A stretch of DNA of 64,000 bases from Flavobacteriaceae bacterium (GTDB lineage Bacteria > Bacteroidota > Bacteroidia > Flavobacteriales > Flavobacteriaceae), in assembly GCA_018402135.1 (NCBI GenBank), contig JAGYJF010000005.1, forward strand, positions 248,001 to 312,000, in the 5' to 3' direction. Position 1 is the stretch's first letter, and every line of letters starts with the position of its first letter. The position numbers and the translations under genes are program-made. The notes under the pieces were generated by a model. That model worked only from the letters and a program-made list of their open reading frames with translations. It did not search any database and was not told the origin of the DNA. Positions 9,814-18,528 of the stretch are shown one piece after another.

Positions 9814-10059
9814 CTATTTGTCCGATGCCACAGTTTTTTTAGCTGTGGTTTTTTTTCTGGCAGAAGTCGCAGGTTTCGATTTTGTGGTTGATGCTTTTGC
9901 AGCTGCTTTCTTTGTTGCCTCCACTACTTTTGGTTCTGCTTTAGATTTTTCTTTTTTTACTGAAACAATCTCGGTCGTTGTTTTTAGTCTCGGTCTTAAC
10001 ACGCCATAACTTCCGCGATTAATTTTACCTCGTCTCGTTTTTTTATCTCCTTTACCCAT
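9814..10059 (-). CDS. 30S ribosomal protein THX with lysine/alanine-rich tail
   Basis: An 81-residue, very basic protein. Residues 1-25 (MGKGDKKTRRGKINRGSYG, then VLRPRL) match ribosomal protein THX (bTHX/S31), a 26-residue peptide that sits in the head of the Thermus 30S subunit. Residues about 35-81 form a low-complexity tail rich in Lys, Ala, Thr and Ser with AAAKAS and KKTTAKK motifs, resembling bacterial histone-H1-like proteins. The start is set by the THX signature. It has its own promoter and terminator. What the tail does (rRNA or DNA binding) is inference. Confidence 0.85.
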   Translation of the reverse strand: MGKGDKKTRRGKINRGSYGVLRPRLKTTTEIVSVKKEKSKAEPKVVEATKKAAAKASTTKSKPATSARKKTTAKKTVASDK

Positions 10060-10086
10060 AATTCATTTCTTTAAATTAAACATCGA

Positions 10087-10117
10087 TGAAATTACGAAAA
10101 AGGGAATGATAATCAAA
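10087..10117 (-). promoter_or_regulatory. Promoter of THX gene
   Basis: On the minus strand TTTG, exactly 19 nt, then TAATTTCA; this is close to TTTG-N19-TAnnTTTG and ends about 30 nt before the start codon. Confidence 0.55.
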
Positions 10118-10215
10118 ATGATAAAAGGTTTAGATCAAAAATGGAGATTGTTGATTAAATTCAAGTGCCGCATGCTCTTCTGAATTTAACAATTATATAT
10201 TAGGCTATTCTTTTT

Positions 10216-10538
10216 TTAAGACGCACATCGCACACAAAAAAGGCTTTCTGGCCTTATTAGAATGCGCCCCATAGTTTTTGCTGCTTACATTTAATACAAA
10301 TTCCAAAATTTGGGTTGTCCACCTTAGATAGAGCGTTGCTTAGTTTTCGAGGTTTTTCTTCTACTTTTCGCAAAGCCGATTCAAAAACACTTTTGTTGTT
10401 AATAGGATCCATACGCGACACCCTTCCAATGGCCACATCGGGTGCTACGGGTTTTGTGAGAACTTTATAAGATGTTATTTGCGCCTCAGTTTTCTCGCAT
10501 TCTTGAACTATGATTTCTTTTATGTTTGTTGTATCCAT
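10216..10538 (-). pseudogene. TraR/DksA-type zinc-finger gene with a frameshift
   Basis: The uninterrupted frame gives only 93 residues (stop at 10257) and has one Cys pair, CIKC. One base out of frame, the DNA continues as MGRILIRPESLFCVRCAS, the expected second half of the TraR/DksA C4 zinc finger, ending at 10216. A single missing base in the AAAAACTATGGGG stretch (about 10270-10280) explains the break: CCT for CT would restore QQKPMGRILI. With it the protein would be about 107 residues with four zinc-binding Cys. Such proteins bind RNA polymerase through its secondary channel. It may be a true pseudogene or a sequence error. Confidence 0.8.
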
Positions 10539-10570
10539 AACAGGTTACAATCAGCTGAATTTCAAATTTA

Positions 10571-10604
10571 TAAAAAAACCAACCAGTTATTTTACTGGTT
10601 GGTT
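10571..10604 (-). terminator. Intrinsic terminator of htpG
   Basis: AACCAACCAG and CTGGTTGGTT form a perfect 10-bp stem with an 8-nt loop; the minus strand then has a run of T residues. It lies 28 nt past the htpG stop. In the plus direction the T run is short. Confidence 0.8.
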
Positions 10605-10631
10605 TTGATATTTATAAGAATATACTACTTC

Positions 10632-12515
10632 TTATTTAATCATCTCGTAACTGCGTTTGATGAAATCGGACAGTTCTTTACCTTTCAATAAACCTTGAGA
10701 CAATCTTGCCAAATCCAAACTTTGACTAATTAAACGCTCTTGTTTCTTTTTGGTTTTGGTATTGAGTATTTCGCCAACCAGTGCTGAGTTGGTATTGACC
10801 ACTAAATTATACATTTCTGGCATGTTCCCCATGCCAAACATACCACCACCAGTTGCTTGCATCTCTTTCATACGACGCATAAATTCTGGTTGGGTAATTA
10901 TGAATGGTGCTGCATTACTATCCATTGGTTCTAGTTGTACCATAAATTTTTCAGAAGGAATGGTTTCTTTTAACAATTCGTCTAAAGTTGTTTTTTCTTC
11001 TTCTGAAAGTTTTGAAATTTTAGTATTGTCTTTATTAATAAGATTATCTATATGATCAGCATCAACACGGGCAAAACTTACATTTTCTTTACTGGTTTCC
11101 AGTTTTTGCATTAAATGACTTACAATAGGAGAATCTAATAGCAATACTTCATAACCTTTATCTTTTGCAGCTTCAATATAGCTGTGTTGCGCATCCGTGT
11201 TTGATGCATACAGAATCACCAATTTATCATCCTTATCGGTTTGTTTGGCTTTTATTTTATTAAAGAGTTCATCGTAAGTGAAGTAGTTACCGTCAATAGT
11301 TGGATATAAGGCAAAGGCCTCAGCTTTTTCGAAGAATTTTTCCTCAGAAAGCATTCCGTATTCGATCACTACTTTAATATCATTCCATTTTTTCTCAAAA
11401 TCTTCACGATTCTCAGTAAAGAGTGATTTTAGTTTATCAGCTACTTTTCTGGTGATATAAGAGGCAATTTTTTTAACACTACTATCAGCTTGCAAATAAG
11501 AGCGCGATACGTTTAGTGGGATGTCCGGCGAATCAATAACCCCGCGTAACATGGTTAAAAATTCGGGCACAATACCTTCCACATTATCAGTTACAAAAAC
11601 TTGATTTTGGTAGAGTTGTATTTTATCTTTTTGGATATTTAAATCATTCGTCATCTTAGGGAAATACAAAATTCCGGTAAGATTGAATGGATAGTCTACA
11701 TTTAAATGAATGTTGAATAACGGCTCTTCAAACTGCATTGGATACAACTCACGATAAAAAGATTTGTAGTCTTCATCCTTTAAATCCGTTGGTTGTTTAG
11801 TCCAAGCTGGGTTTGGGTTGTTAATGATATTATCAACTGTTACTTTTTCTGGTTTGGCGTCTTTTTCAGCATTTTCAGGAAGCGGTAAATTTTCTTCTTT
11901 GGTTCCGAACTTGATAGGAATTGGCATAAACTTGTTGTATTTCAACAACAGCGTTCTGATACGTGATTCCTCAAGAAATTCGGTAGCGTCTTCGGCAATA
12001 TGAAGGATTATTTCAGTACCGCGTTCGGTTTTATCTGAAGGTTCTATGGTAAAGTTTGGCGAACCATCGCAAATCCAATGCGCAGCTGGCTCGTCTTTGT
12101 ATGATTTGGTGATAATTTCTACCTTTTCTGCTACCATAAAAGCTGAGTAAAAACCAAGTCCGAAATGACCAATAATTCCAGGGTCGTCTACTTTGTCTTT
12201 GTACTTATCAATAAATTCTTCGGCACCTGAGAAAGCCACTTCATTGATGTATTTTTGCACCTCTTCCGCAGTCATTCCTAAACCTTGATCAATGACGTGA
12301 ATTTTTTTGTTCTCTTTGTCAACTTTGATTTCAATTTTTGGGTTGCCGTATTCTACTTTTGCTTCACCAATATTGGTAAGGTGTTTAAGCTTTAGCGTGG
12401 CATCGGTAGCATTACTCACCAATTCACGTAGAAAAATCTCGTGATCGCTGTAGAGGAATTTTTTAATAAGCGGAAAAATATTTTCTACTGATACATTAAT
12501 GGTTCCTTTTGTCAT
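10632..12515 (-). CDS. htpG: Molecular chaperone HtpG (Hsp90)
   Basis: A 627-residue ATP-dependent chaperone. The N-terminal GHKL ATPase domain is clear: LVSNATDATLKL (N box), DQGLGMT and GHFGLGFYSAFMV. The middle domain (about 240-500) and C-terminal dimerisation domain follow to the usual length. I use the ATG that gives MTKGTINVSVENIFPLIKK; the frame is open for 40 more codons upstream but these do not resemble HtpG and would overlap likely control sequence. Upstream is a TGTCA direct repeat that may be a heat-shock element. The gene is monocistronic, with its own terminator. Confidence 0.97.
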   Translation of the reverse strand: MTKGTINVSVENIFPLIKKFLYSDHEIFLRELVSNATDATLKLKHLTNIGEAKVEYGNPKIEIKVDKENKKIHVIDQGLGMTAEEVQKYINEVAFSGAEEFIDKYKDKVDDPGIIGHFGLGFYSAFMVAEKVEIITKSYKDEPAAHWICDGSPNFTIEPSDKTERGTEIILHIAEDATEFLEESRIRTLLLKYNKFMPIPIKFGTKEENLPLPENAEKDAKPEKVTVDNIINNPNPAWTKQPTDLKDEDYKSFYRELYPMQFEEPLFNIHLNVDYPFNLTGILYFPKMTNDLNIQKDKIQLYQNQVFVTDNVEGIVPEFLTMLRGVIDSPDIPLNVSRSYLQADSSVKKIASYITRKVADKLKSLFTENREDFEKKWNDIKVVIEYGMLSEEKFFEKAEAFALYPTIDGNYFTYDELFNKIKAKQTDKDDKLVILYASNTDAQHSYIEAAKDKGYEVLLLDSPIVSHLMQKLETSKENVSFARVDADHIDNLINKDNTKISKLSEEEKTTLDELLKETIPSEKFMVQLEPMDSNAAPFIITQPEFMRRMKEMQATGGGMFGMGNMPEMYNLVVNTNSALVGEILNTKTKKKQERLISQSLDLARLSQGLLKGKELSDFIKRSYEMIK

Positions 12516-12616
12516 GATTATTTTATTTTTAGGATGTTTATTAGAAATTTTAACTTTTTTATATTCATTTAAAATATTAATGCTGTAAGGCAAATAAAAT
12601 ACCACATTAAAAAGGG

Positions 12617-12629
12617 TGACAAACTGACA
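12617..12629 (-). promoter_or_regulatory. Candidate heat-shock element upstream of htpG
   Basis: On the minus strand TGTCA-GTT-TGTCA, a direct repeat with 8-nt period, lies about 100 nt before the htpG start, followed by GGTATTTTATTTGCC, which resembles a degenerate -7. Similar TGTCA/TGACA pairs precede heat-shock genes in Bacteroidota as I recall them; this is not tested here. Confidence 0.35.
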
Positions 12630-12652
12630 CTTCATATTTTATCACCAAGATA

Positions 12653-12666
12653 TTATGCATGCATAA
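12653..12666. promoter_or_regulatory. Perfect 14-nt palindrome between htpG and KAS III gene
   Basis: TTATGCATGCATAA is self-complementary over its whole length, and a further ATGCAT occurs at 12670-12675. It lies 70 nt before the KAS III start, a likely position for an operator. The bound protein is unknown. Confidence 0.35.
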
Positions 12667-12735
12667 CGAATGCATTTAACTTTAAAATATTGTATATAGT
12701 TAAATGGTTAAATTGCAAAACCTAAAAAAATTATA

Positions 12736-13746
12736 ATGTACAATTCTAGAATAACTGGATTAGGCTACTATGTGCCTGATAATGTGGTTAAAAATGAAGA
12801 TTTATCAAAATTAATGGATACTAATGATGAATGGATTCAGGAGCGCACAGGTATCAAAGAACGACGTTGGATTAAAGAAAACTCTGGAGACACAACGGCT
12901 TCTATGGGAGTGAAGGCTGCAAAAATTGCGATAGAGCGCGCGGGTATCAGTAAAGATGATATTGATTTTATTGTATTCGCCACCTTGAGCCCAGATTATT
13001 ATTTTCCAGGACCGGGTGTACAAGTACAGCATGATTTAGGTATTAAAACTGTGGGAGCCATCGATATTAGAAACCAATGTTCTGGTTTTGTGTATGGCAT
13101 TTCTGTTGCAGACAATTTTATTAAAACAGGCATGTACAAAAATGTACTTGTAATTGGTAGTGAGTTGCACTCGCGCGGTTTAGACAAAACAACGAGAGGT
13201 AGAGGTGTTTCGGTTATTTTTGGTGATGGTGCAGGTGCGGCCATACTCTCTAGGGAAGAAGATACGAGTAAAGGGATTTTATCAACCCATTTACATTCAC
13301 AAGGTGAATTTGCAGAAGAATTGGTAGTTAAAGCGCCTGGTATGGGCACGCGTTGGGTAACTGATATACTTGCTGAAAACAATCCAGATGATGAAAGTTA
13401 CTATCCGTACATGAACGGTCAATTTGTGTTTAAAAATGCGGTGGTTCGTTTTAGTGAGGTGATTATGGAAGGTTTAATAAAGAACAACTTGCAAGTGTCG
13501 GATATCGACATGTTGATTCCACATCAAGCCAATTTACGCATATCACAATTTATACAACGTAAATTTAAATTAAACGACGATCAGGTTTTTAATAATATTC
13601 AGAAATACGGAAACACTACAGCGGCCTCTATTCCTATTGCTTTAACTGAAGCATGGGAAGAAGGTAAAATAAAGGAAGGTGATACAGTTGTATTGGCTGC
13701 TTTTGGCAGTGGCTTTACTTGGGGAAGTGTCATTATGAAATGGTAA
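12736..13746 (+). CDS. 3-oxoacyl-ACP synthase III family protein (FabH-like)
   Basis: A 336-residue thiolase-fold condensing enzyme with a full Cys-His-Asn triad: Cys115 in NQCSGF, His263 in PHQANLR and Asn293 in GNTTAAS. KAS III enzymes condense an acyl-CoA with malonyl-ACP without needing an acyl-ACP primer. It is not in the usual plsX-fabH-acc context, so it may be a second FabH or a family member with another acyl specificity. It stands alone between htpG and a CoA-binding protein, and is followed by a strong terminator. Confidence 0.88.
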   Translation: MYNSRITGLGYYVPDNVVKNEDLSKLMDTNDEWIQERTGIKERRWIKENSGDTTASMGVKAAKIAIERAGISKDDIDFIVFATLSPDYYFPGPGVQVQHDLGIKTVGAIDIRNQCSGFVYGISVADNFIKTGMYKNVLVIGSELHSRGLDKTTRGRGVSVIFGDGAGAAILSREEDTSKGILSTHLHSQGEFAEELVVKAPGMGTRWVTDILAENNPDDESYYPYMNGQFVFKNAVVRFSEVIMEGLIKNNLQVSDIDMLIPHQANLRISQFIQRKFKLNDDQVFNNIQKYGNTTAASIPIALTEAWEEGKIKEGDTVVLAAFGSGFTWGSVIMKW

Positions 13747-13747
13747 T

Positions 13748-13781
13748 AAAAAAGCCGGAATTATTAAAACTCCGGCTTTTT
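13748..13781. terminator. Bidirectional intrinsic terminator
   Basis: AAAAAGCCGGA and TCCGGCTTTTT form an 11-bp stem with a 12-nt loop starting 2 nt after the KAS III stop; the A and T runs on either side make it usable on both strands. Confidence 0.85.
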
Positions 13782-14005
13782 CAGCTATTAACCAACTTAA
13801 ACTAACACTAAACTATTTAAAAATATTACTTAAAAAGTTTATACTTAAACTTATCTATTAAGACGTAGAATTTGTAACTTTATTACATGAGATTGTAATT
13901 TTAACTCGTAATTAACAGTTTAGCTTTAATATCCCAATAAAATAGACTAAGAGATTGTTAATTTTGAAACTTCCATTTATAACTTTCCAATCAAAAAAGA
14001 ATATA

Positions 14006-14368
14006 ATGAACAAGAAAACATTAGTTATGGGTGCTTCAACCAACCCCAGTCGCTATTCTAATATGGCCATAAAAAAGTTACGTAAAGCTAAGGTGGAAGT
14101 GAAGGCTTTCGGCTTAAAAAAAGGAGAAGTTGCAGGTGTATCTATTGATACAGAACTTCTAAATTACGATAATATTGATACCATAACACTGTATCTTGGC
14201 GCTAAAAATCAATCTGAATATTATAATTATATCCTTGGTCTACAGCCAAGGCGCGTCATTTTTAATCCCGGTACTGAAAACCCTGAGTTTTATAAACTAC
14301 TTGAAAATAGTAATATAGAAACAGAAGTTGCTTGTACTTTAGTGCTTTTGGGGACTAATCAGTATTAA
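14006..14368 (+). CDS. CoA-binding domain protein (YccU-like)
   Basis: A 120-residue Rossmann-fold protein beginning MNKKTLVMGASTNPSRYSN, matching the CoA_binding family (E. coli YccU, succinyl-CoA synthetase alpha N-terminus). I start at this ATG since the 17 upstream in-frame codons lack family similarity. It should be cytoplasmic. FNPGTENPEF near the end is the usual family motif. The last 30 nt overlap the convergent symporter gene. Biological role is not known for the family. Confidence 0.85.
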   Translation: MNKKTLVMGASTNPSRYSNMAIKKLRKAKVEVKAFGLKKGEVAGVSIDTELLNYDNIDTITLYLGAKNQSEYYNYILGLQPRRVIFNPGTENPEFYKLLENSNIETEVACTLVLLGTNQY

Positions 14369-15784
14369 TAGACCTAAGAAGGTGAGTAATCCGTTAAGTA
14401 TTAGGATGAAAAATCCAAATTCAAAGCCAAACCATTTTGAGCTATAAAAGCTAATACAGTAAGAAAGAATTGGAGATAAAATAGCTATTAATGGCACGAA
14501 TTTATCTTTCAGTTGCCATTTGGTAAATAGTCCGAAAGCATAAAGCCCGAGTAATGGTCCATAGGTGTAACCTGCAAAAACAAAGAGTTTTGCAATAACG
14601 CTTTCATCTTTAATGAGATATTTAAACGTGATAATTACCAAAATAAGTACCACAGAAATAAAAATATGAATTTGCTTTCTAACACGTACCTGTTTAAGTG
14701 TGTCATACTTTTTTTCGATATCTAAAATATCAATACTAAAGGAGGTCGTAAGTGAAGTTAAGGCACTATCAGCACTACTGTATGCAGCTGCGATGAGTCC
14801 GATTAAGAAGAACACAAAAACTCCAATACCCAAATGATTTTTAGCAAGTATTGGAAACAAATCATCTTTATGAGCATCAATGCCATTTTGCGAAGCATAA
14901 ACGGTTAAAAGTAGTCCAAGACTTAAAAAAACAAAGTTCACAACGGTTAGTACAATCGTAAACCAAAACATATTTTTTTGAGCGTCTTTCAGGTTACGAC
15001 AGGTTAGATTTTTCTGCATCATGTCTTGATCCAATCCTGTCATGACAATGGCAATAAAAGCGCCCGAAATAAATTGTTTCCAGAAGTAGTTGTCCGATTT
15101 AAAATCTTCGAAAAAGAAAGTTTTAGACAAATCATGATCTAAAACATAGCCCAATAAATCACCACCTCTAATTCCTAAATCTTCACTCACAAAATATATT
15201 GTAACACCAACTGCAATCAGCATGAATAAGGTTTGAAGCGTATCGGTCCAAACAATGGTTTTTATCCCAGATTTAAAAGTATATAACCAAATTAATGCAA
15301 CAGTAATGGTAACTGTTTGCCAGAATTCAATTCCGAGTTCATCAAACAAAATAATTTGTAATACGCCAGCGACCAAATACAATCTAAAACTTGCTCCAAC
15401 TACGCGCGATAATAGAAAAAAGGATGCTCCTGTTTTATAGGAATAATTTCCGAAACGCGATTCTAAATAGGTATAAATAGATGTTAAATTCATTCGATAG
15501 TATAATGGCAGAAGTATAGTGCCAATAACCAAATAACCTACAATATAACCTAGTACTACTTGCATGTAGCTAAACTGCGAAGCTTCAATCCAACCGGGAA
15601 CAGAAATAAAGGTAACACCTGAAAGTGATGCGCCAATCATGCCGAATGCTACAACATACCAAGGCGATTGTTTATTGCCTTTAAAAAAAGTATCATTACC
15701 ACTTGATTTTCCTGTAAAAAGCGAAACTAAAATCAGTAAACTAAAGTAAGAAGCGATAAGTAAAATAATAAAACTAGAAGACAT
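14339..15784 (-). CDS. Sodium:solute symporter family transporter
   Basis: A 481-residue polytopic membrane protein with about 13 predicted helices and no signal peptide, of the SSS (sodium/solute symporter) family. The signature region is GMIGASLSGVTFISVPGW (about 50-67), where small residues line the Na+ site, and SSADSALTSLTTSFSIDIL near residue 340 is the other conserved block. Members import sugars, amino acids, pantothenate or other solutes; the substrate cannot be told. It converges on the CoA-binding gene, overlapping by 30 nt. Confidence 0.9.
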   Translation of the reverse strand: MSSSFIILLIASYFSLLILVSLFTGKSSGNDTFFKGNKQSPWYVVAFGMIGASLSGVTFISVPGWIEASQFSYMQVVLGYIVGYLVIGTILLPLYYRMNLTSIYTYLESRFGNYSYKTGASFFLLSRVVGASFRLYLVAGVLQIILFDELGIEFWQTVTITVALIWLYTFKSGIKTIVWTDTLQTLFMLIAVGVTIYFVSEDLGIRGGDLLGYVLDHDLSKTFFFEDFKSDNYFWKQFISGAFIAIVMTGLDQDMMQKNLTCRNLKDAQKNMFWFTIVLTVVNFVFLSLGLLLTVYASQNGIDAHKDDLFPILAKNHLGIGVFVFFLIGLIAAAYSSADSALTSLTTSFSIDILDIEKKYDTLKQVRVRKQIHIFISVVLILVIITFKYLIKDESVIAKLFVFAGYTYGPLLGLYAFGLFTKWQLKDKFVPLIAILSPILSYCISFYSSKWFGFEFGFFILILNGLLTFLGLLILISPQKH

Positions 15785-15926
15785 GTTTTTAGGTTAATAA
15801 AGTAATTAAAGAAATTTCTATTATTTTTGATAAAAATTGTTTAGCAATATTAATCAAATTAATAGAAAAAGTACCCCCTGTATAATTTTCTGAAATTAAT
15901 TTAGTCACCATTTTTTAAATACTCAT

Positions 15927-18437
15927 ATGAAAAACATTTATTTATCCGTTGCATTTGTGATTTCATTCTTTTTTACCTGGTCGCAAACCTATCAGGAAAT
16001 GATTGCTGATGGAACTAACACTGTTCAAGAAATTCAGGAGGCAGCAAATGACTATTTTACGGTAAAGGGCTATGGTCGTGGCACAGGATATAAAGCTTAT
16101 AAACGTTGGGAGTACCAAGCGTTGAGATCAATGGATGAAAATGGCAACCTAAAAACTGCCGATTTTTATTATAACGAATTGCAAAACTACAATAGATATA
16201 TAAATCAAAATTACGGTTTCGCAGCAAGAAATACTACAGGTACCTGGCAAGATCTCGGACCAACTTATTGGAACCAAACCAGCGGATGGAATCCTGGAGT
16301 TGGCAGAATTACAGCTATGGCAATAGACCCAAACAATACCAATCATATTATTGCAGGAGCAGAAACAGGCGGTGTATGGAAAACACTTGATGGAGGCCAA
16401 AGCTGGACAGTTTTAACCGATGATTTATCTACCTTAAATGTATATGCCTTGGCGATGGAACCGGGAAACACAAATGTATATTATTGGGGTTCAAGTAGTG
16501 GTGTTATCTTTAAATCTTCGAATGCAGGTGCTACTTGGGATTTTTTGGCAGACACCGGAAATGGTATTGTTAATAAAATTTTGATTGATCCAAATAATAC
16601 TTCAAAAATGTATTGTTCGGTTCAAAGTGGAGGTCTTTATAAATCTATAACTGGTGGTGTGAATTGGACACGTATTGCATCGAACGCCACTCAAGGTTTT
16701 GACTTTGAATTTAAACCAAACAACAGCAATATTATATACGCTTCTGGAAATAATTTTTATAAATCTGAAGATGGTGGCTTAACATTTTCTCAACGTTCAA
16801 ATATAACTTCTTCGGGTCCAAAAATGATAGGTGTTTCTGCCAATAACCCTGAAGTTGTTTATGTAATCGAGTCTCAAAATGGATTGTTTAATGCATTGTA
16901 TAAATCAACAACGAGCGGACTTCAATTTAATGAGTTAAGCCACACCGATAAAAACTATTTTGGTTATAGTTCTGCCGCCGATGACGATCTTGGTCAGGCA
17001 CCAAGAGATATGGATATTGTGGTGAATCCAAATGATGTAAATGAAGTACATATTGCAGGTATTAATACTTGGCGTTCAATAGATGGAGGCACTTCTTTTA
17101 ATATTACTTCTCAATGGGTGCCGCAAAATGCTGCAGCAGCGAATATCGGCTATTGCCACGCCGATGTTGATATCATGGATTATGTTAATGGAAAGTTATA
17201 TGTGGGTACCGACGGCGGAATTTTCGTGGCGGATAACCCTCAAGTTGTTACAGATGAATATTATACAGATTTAACAACTGGAATGGGTATTAGACAGTTT
17301 TATAAAATTGGTGTGAGTCAAACCATACCTGTCGTTATAACTGGTGGCTCACAAGATAATGGCTCTTCCGTTTTTGATACTTTCGGAATGTGGAACGATT
17401 GGCTTGGTGCAGACGGCATGGAAGGTTTTATAGATAAAAATGATCCTACAGTTTTATACGGTACTTCCCAGTTTGGTGTCTTGTATAAAGGAATCAACAC
17501 TGGTAACAATGCTTTTAATGTACCGCGACCTGAAGGAAGAGGTGGTACAAACGCATGGAACTGGGTAACTCCCTTTGAGCAAGATCCTCAAGTGCCAAAT
17601 GTAATATACGTAGCTTATGATGAGTTGTTTAGATCTAATGATGACGGGCAAAACTGGACGTCTATTTCTCCAAATTATAATGTACCTATCAATCACTTAA
17701 AATTTGCACCCTCAAATAATAATTATATATATATGGCGGTAAACGGCAATTTTCATGCGAGCGTAAATGGTGGTGTTAATTGGTTTCAGTCACCGACATC
17801 ATTTTCTGGTACTATTATTAACGCGATTGCAGTACATCCAACAAATCCTGAGAAGGTAGCTATCGCCGTTAATGACGATCAAAAGGTTTATGTTAGTACG
17901 AATTCTGGTATAAGCTGGATACCAATGAGATTTGATCTTCCTAATTTTTCACCTCAAGACTTGGCATGGGATAATAATGAGGATCAAGGACTTTATTTAG
18001 GTATGAACTACGGGGTCTATTATATAGATGACACCACCAATAATAGCTGGTTACCGTTTAGTAATAATTTACCTAATGTGCGGATAAGTGAATTAGAAAT
18101 TAACTTTATCGAAAAGAAAATATATGCCGCTACCTATGGTCGCGGACTTTGGGTTTCCGACACTTATAGTTTAACCTTGAGCAAAGATAAAGTTGTTTTT
18201 GAAAACCTACAGATGTATCCCAATACAGCCTCAAACGAAGTGTTTTTGTCATGGAACCAATCTGAAGATGTTGATGTAAGACTATTCAACACTGAAGGAA
18301 AAATAATTTATTATGCCAAGGCTATTAAATTAAATCAGCCTTATAAAATTGATATTTCTCGATTATCTGCTGGTATGTACTTTGTTCGGATTAACAATGA
18401 AAATGGAGAAATGACCAAAAAACTGATTAAACAATAA
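15927..18437 (+). CDS. Secreted Asp-box (sortilin/VPS10-like) beta-propeller protein with T9SS type A signal
   Basis: An 836-residue secreted protein. A signal peptide (MKNIYLSVAFVISFFFTWSQ) is followed by a region with at least eight BNR/Asp-box turns, e.g. SxDGGxxW/F: DGGQSWTVL, NAGATWDFL, GGVNWTRI, DGGLTFSQ, DGGTSFNI, DDGQNWTSI and GGVNWFQ. These repeats build beta-propellers in VPS10/sialidase-like proteins. The C-terminal ~80 residues (MYPNTASNEVF and ISRLSAGMYFVRI, ending KKLIKQ) form a type A sorting domain for the type IX secretion system. No sialidase Arg triad was checked, so the activity is unknown. Confidence 0.9.
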   Translation: MKNIYLSVAFVISFFFTWSQTYQEMIADGTNTVQEIQEAANDYFTVKGYGRGTGYKAYKRWEYQALRSMDENGNLKTADFYYNELQNYNRYINQNYGFAARNTTGTWQDLGPTYWNQTSGWNPGVGRITAMAIDPNNTNHIIAGAETGGVWKTLDGGQSWTVLTDDLSTLNVYALAMEPGNTNVYYWGSSSGVIFKSSNAGATWDFLADTGNGIVNKILIDPNNTSKMYCSVQSGGLYKSITGGVNWTRIASNATQGFDFEFKPNNSNIIYASGNNFYKSEDGGLTFSQRSNITSSGPKMIGVSANNPEVVYVIESQNGLFNALYKSTTSGLQFNELSHTDKNYFGYSSAADDDLGQAPRDMDIVVNPNDVNEVHIAGINTWRSIDGGTSFNITSQWVPQNAAAANIGYCHADVDIMDYVNGKLYVGTDGGIFVADNPQVVTDEYYTDLTTGMGIRQFYKIGVSQTIPVVITGGSQDNGSSVFDTFGMWNDWLGADGMEGFIDKNDPTVLYGTSQFGVLYKGINTGNNAFNVPRPEGRGGTNAWNWVTPFEQDPQVPNVIYVAYDELFRSNDDGQNWTSISPNYNVPINHLKFAPSNNNYIYMAVNGNFHASVNGGVNWFQSPTSFSGTIINAIAVHPTNPEKVAIAVNDDQKVYVSTNSGISWIPMRFDLPNFSPQDLAWDNNEDQGLYLGMNYGVYYIDDTTNNSWLPFSNNLPNVRISELEINFIEKKIYAATYGRGLWVSDTYSLTLSKDKVVFENLQMYPNTASNEVFLSWNQSEDVDVRLFNTEGKIIYYAKAIKLNQPYKIDISRLSAGMYFVRINNENGEMTKKLIKQ

Positions 18438-18456
18438 ATAATTGTACATATTATTT

Positions 18457-18494
18457 AAACTGCCTTATTTGATTTTTTCAAAGGGCAGTTTTTT
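18457..18494 (+). terminator. Intrinsic terminator of Asp-box protein gene
   Basis: AAACTGCC pairs with GGCAGTTT, an inner TTTGA/TCAAA stem extends it, and a T run follows. It lies 20 nt past the stop codon. Confidence 0.75.
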
Positions 18495-18495
18495 A

Positions 18496-18524
18496 TTGCG
18501 TTTCAGTAAAATACATTAATTTCG
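18496..18524 (+). promoter_or_regulatory. Promoter of recR
   Basis: TTG (18496-18498), 18 nt, then TAATTTCG (18517-18524), one mismatch from TAnnTTTG; recR starts 5 nt later, so the leader would be very short or absent. Confidence 0.4.
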
Positions 18525-18528
18525 TTAT

